The notes below the pieces were generated by a model, which saw nothing but the letters and a program-made list of their open reading frames with translations, had not been told where the DNA came from and ran no database searches. A stretch of DNA of 64,000 nucleotides. Source: Nansenia antarctica (Eukaryota > Chordata > Actinopteri > Argentiniformes > Microstomatidae). The stretch covers positions 186,001-250,000 of the forward strand of contig CAXDII010000646.1 of assembly GCA_963989245.1 (NCBI GenBank). Reading direction: 5' to 3'. Made by a program: the position numbers and the translations under genes. Every line of letters begins with the position of its first letter. The first letter of the stretch is position 1. Below, in pieces: positions 63,951 through 64,000 of the stretch.

Positions 63951-64000
63951 TCAAAATGTGCTCGTGAAAGGCAGAACACAACACTTTGATAGTTTGATAT
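63951..64000. repeat. Partial unit 237, cut by the window end
   Basis: The first 50 bases of a further monomer. It has a private A27C (63977), making gcagaacaca where all others read gcagaaaaca or gcagaaatca. The array therefore runs past the window, and the next unit is again slightly diverged. Confidence 0.97.

Larger units (their letters stand above)
1..64000. repeat. 271-bp tandem satellite array (236 units plus a 50-bp piece)
   Basis: The same 271-bp unit follows itself head to tail across the whole window, with no inversion, gap or foreign insertion. Unit starts are recognised by the motif tcaaaatgtgctcgtg. Every interval is 271 bp except units 212 and 217, which are 268 bp. About 24 of 271 positions vary in any copy, so most pairs of units differ by zero to three bases. 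Composition of the first unit is A 100, T 67, C 52, G 52 (38.4% GC). Both strands carry stops in every frame within each unit and 271 is not divisible by 3, so no long ORF can form. Both array edges lie outside the window. Such blocks are typical of eukaryotic heterochromatin; whether this one is centromeric cannot be told from sequence alone. The family is not one I recognise. Confidence 0.99.

Noticed and set aside
1..64000. CRISPR array
   Set aside because: Regular repetition suggests it at first, but the whole 271-bp unit repeats with no short repeat/unique spacer pattern, and no cas genes are present.
1..64000. Protein-coding repeat gene
   Set aside because: 271 is not a multiple of 3, so frame shifts each unit, and stops occur in all forward frames within the first 52 bases of the unit and in all reverse frames. 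My estimate is no ORF beyond about 60 codons.
1..64000. rDNA spacer, 5S or tRNA gene cluster
   Set aside because: No Pol III A or B box, no 5S-like or tRNA-like sequence, and no Pol III T-run terminator in the unit that I could see.
1..64000. Telomeric repeat
   Set aside because: TTAGAG and TTATAGG occur once per unit but no tandem TTAGG, TTAGGG or TTTAGGG is present.
1..64000. Transposon-derived array (terminal repeats, target-site duplication)
   Set aside because: No inverted terminal repeats or duplications flank the unit in any phase I tried, and there is no transposase or reverse-transcriptase remnant.

Overview
The whole 64-kb window is one uninterrupted, head-to-tail satellite DNA array. 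I see no gene, RNA gene, transposon or unique flanking sequence. The repeat unit is 271 bp and AT-rich (38.4% GC in the first unit). Counting from base 1 there are 236 complete units up to 63950, then a 50-bp piece of the next unit. The arithmetic closes exactly: 236 x 271 = 63956, less two 3-bp deletions (units 212 and 217) gives 63950. Unit n starts at 1+271(n-1) through unit 212, 3 bp earlier for units 213-217, and 6 bp earlier from unit 218. The unit start is an arbitrary phase, because the window opens inside the array.

An array this long and this uniform, with no coding content, points to a eukaryotic chromosome in a heterochromatic setting such as a centromeric, pericentromeric or subtelomeric block. 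I do not recognise the monomer and name no clade. CpG is only mildly depleted (observed/expected about 0.7-0.8), which argues weakly against long, heavy CpG methylation. 271 is not a multiple of 3, so every open frame passes through all three phases and meets stops. I estimate no ORF longer than about 60 codons on either strand.

The information lies in how variant monomers are ordered. Only about two dozen of the 271 positions vary anywhere, and a few linked changes define a small set of classes, numbered here by bases at unit positions 28, 38, 137, 146, 156, 167, 188, 200, 204 and 254. Class 1 = C167 only. Class 2 = T167 only. Class 3 = C167+T254. Class 4 = T167+T254. Class 5 = T156+C167. 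Class 6 = T28+T156+C167. Class 7 = T28+C167. Class 8 = T28+T167. Class 9 = A38+C204+C167. Class 10 = T28+C137+G188+A200+C167. Class 11 = A38+C167. Class 12 = A38+T167. Class 13 = T146+C167. The suffix p marks a half-type hybrid unit.

Layout by class: 1-16531 (units 1-61) is mainly classes 1, 2 and 3, with a 10-unit block repeat near the start. 16532-52303 (units 62-193) carries the four-unit cassette 9-10-5-1 in nine copies, embedded in larger block duplications of 5, 6, 13 and 17 units, plus three-unit and eight-unit repeats and two long block identities 20 and 87 units apart. 52033-57720 holds a 12-unit block repeat without the cassette. 57721-64000 is the most decayed part, with most of the private mutations and a 5-unit duplication. 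Together this is an irregular, multi-period higher-order organisation, as expected from unequal crossing-over and conversion between near-identical units. Several hybrid monomers appear to preserve the exchange points. All class calls were made by eye.
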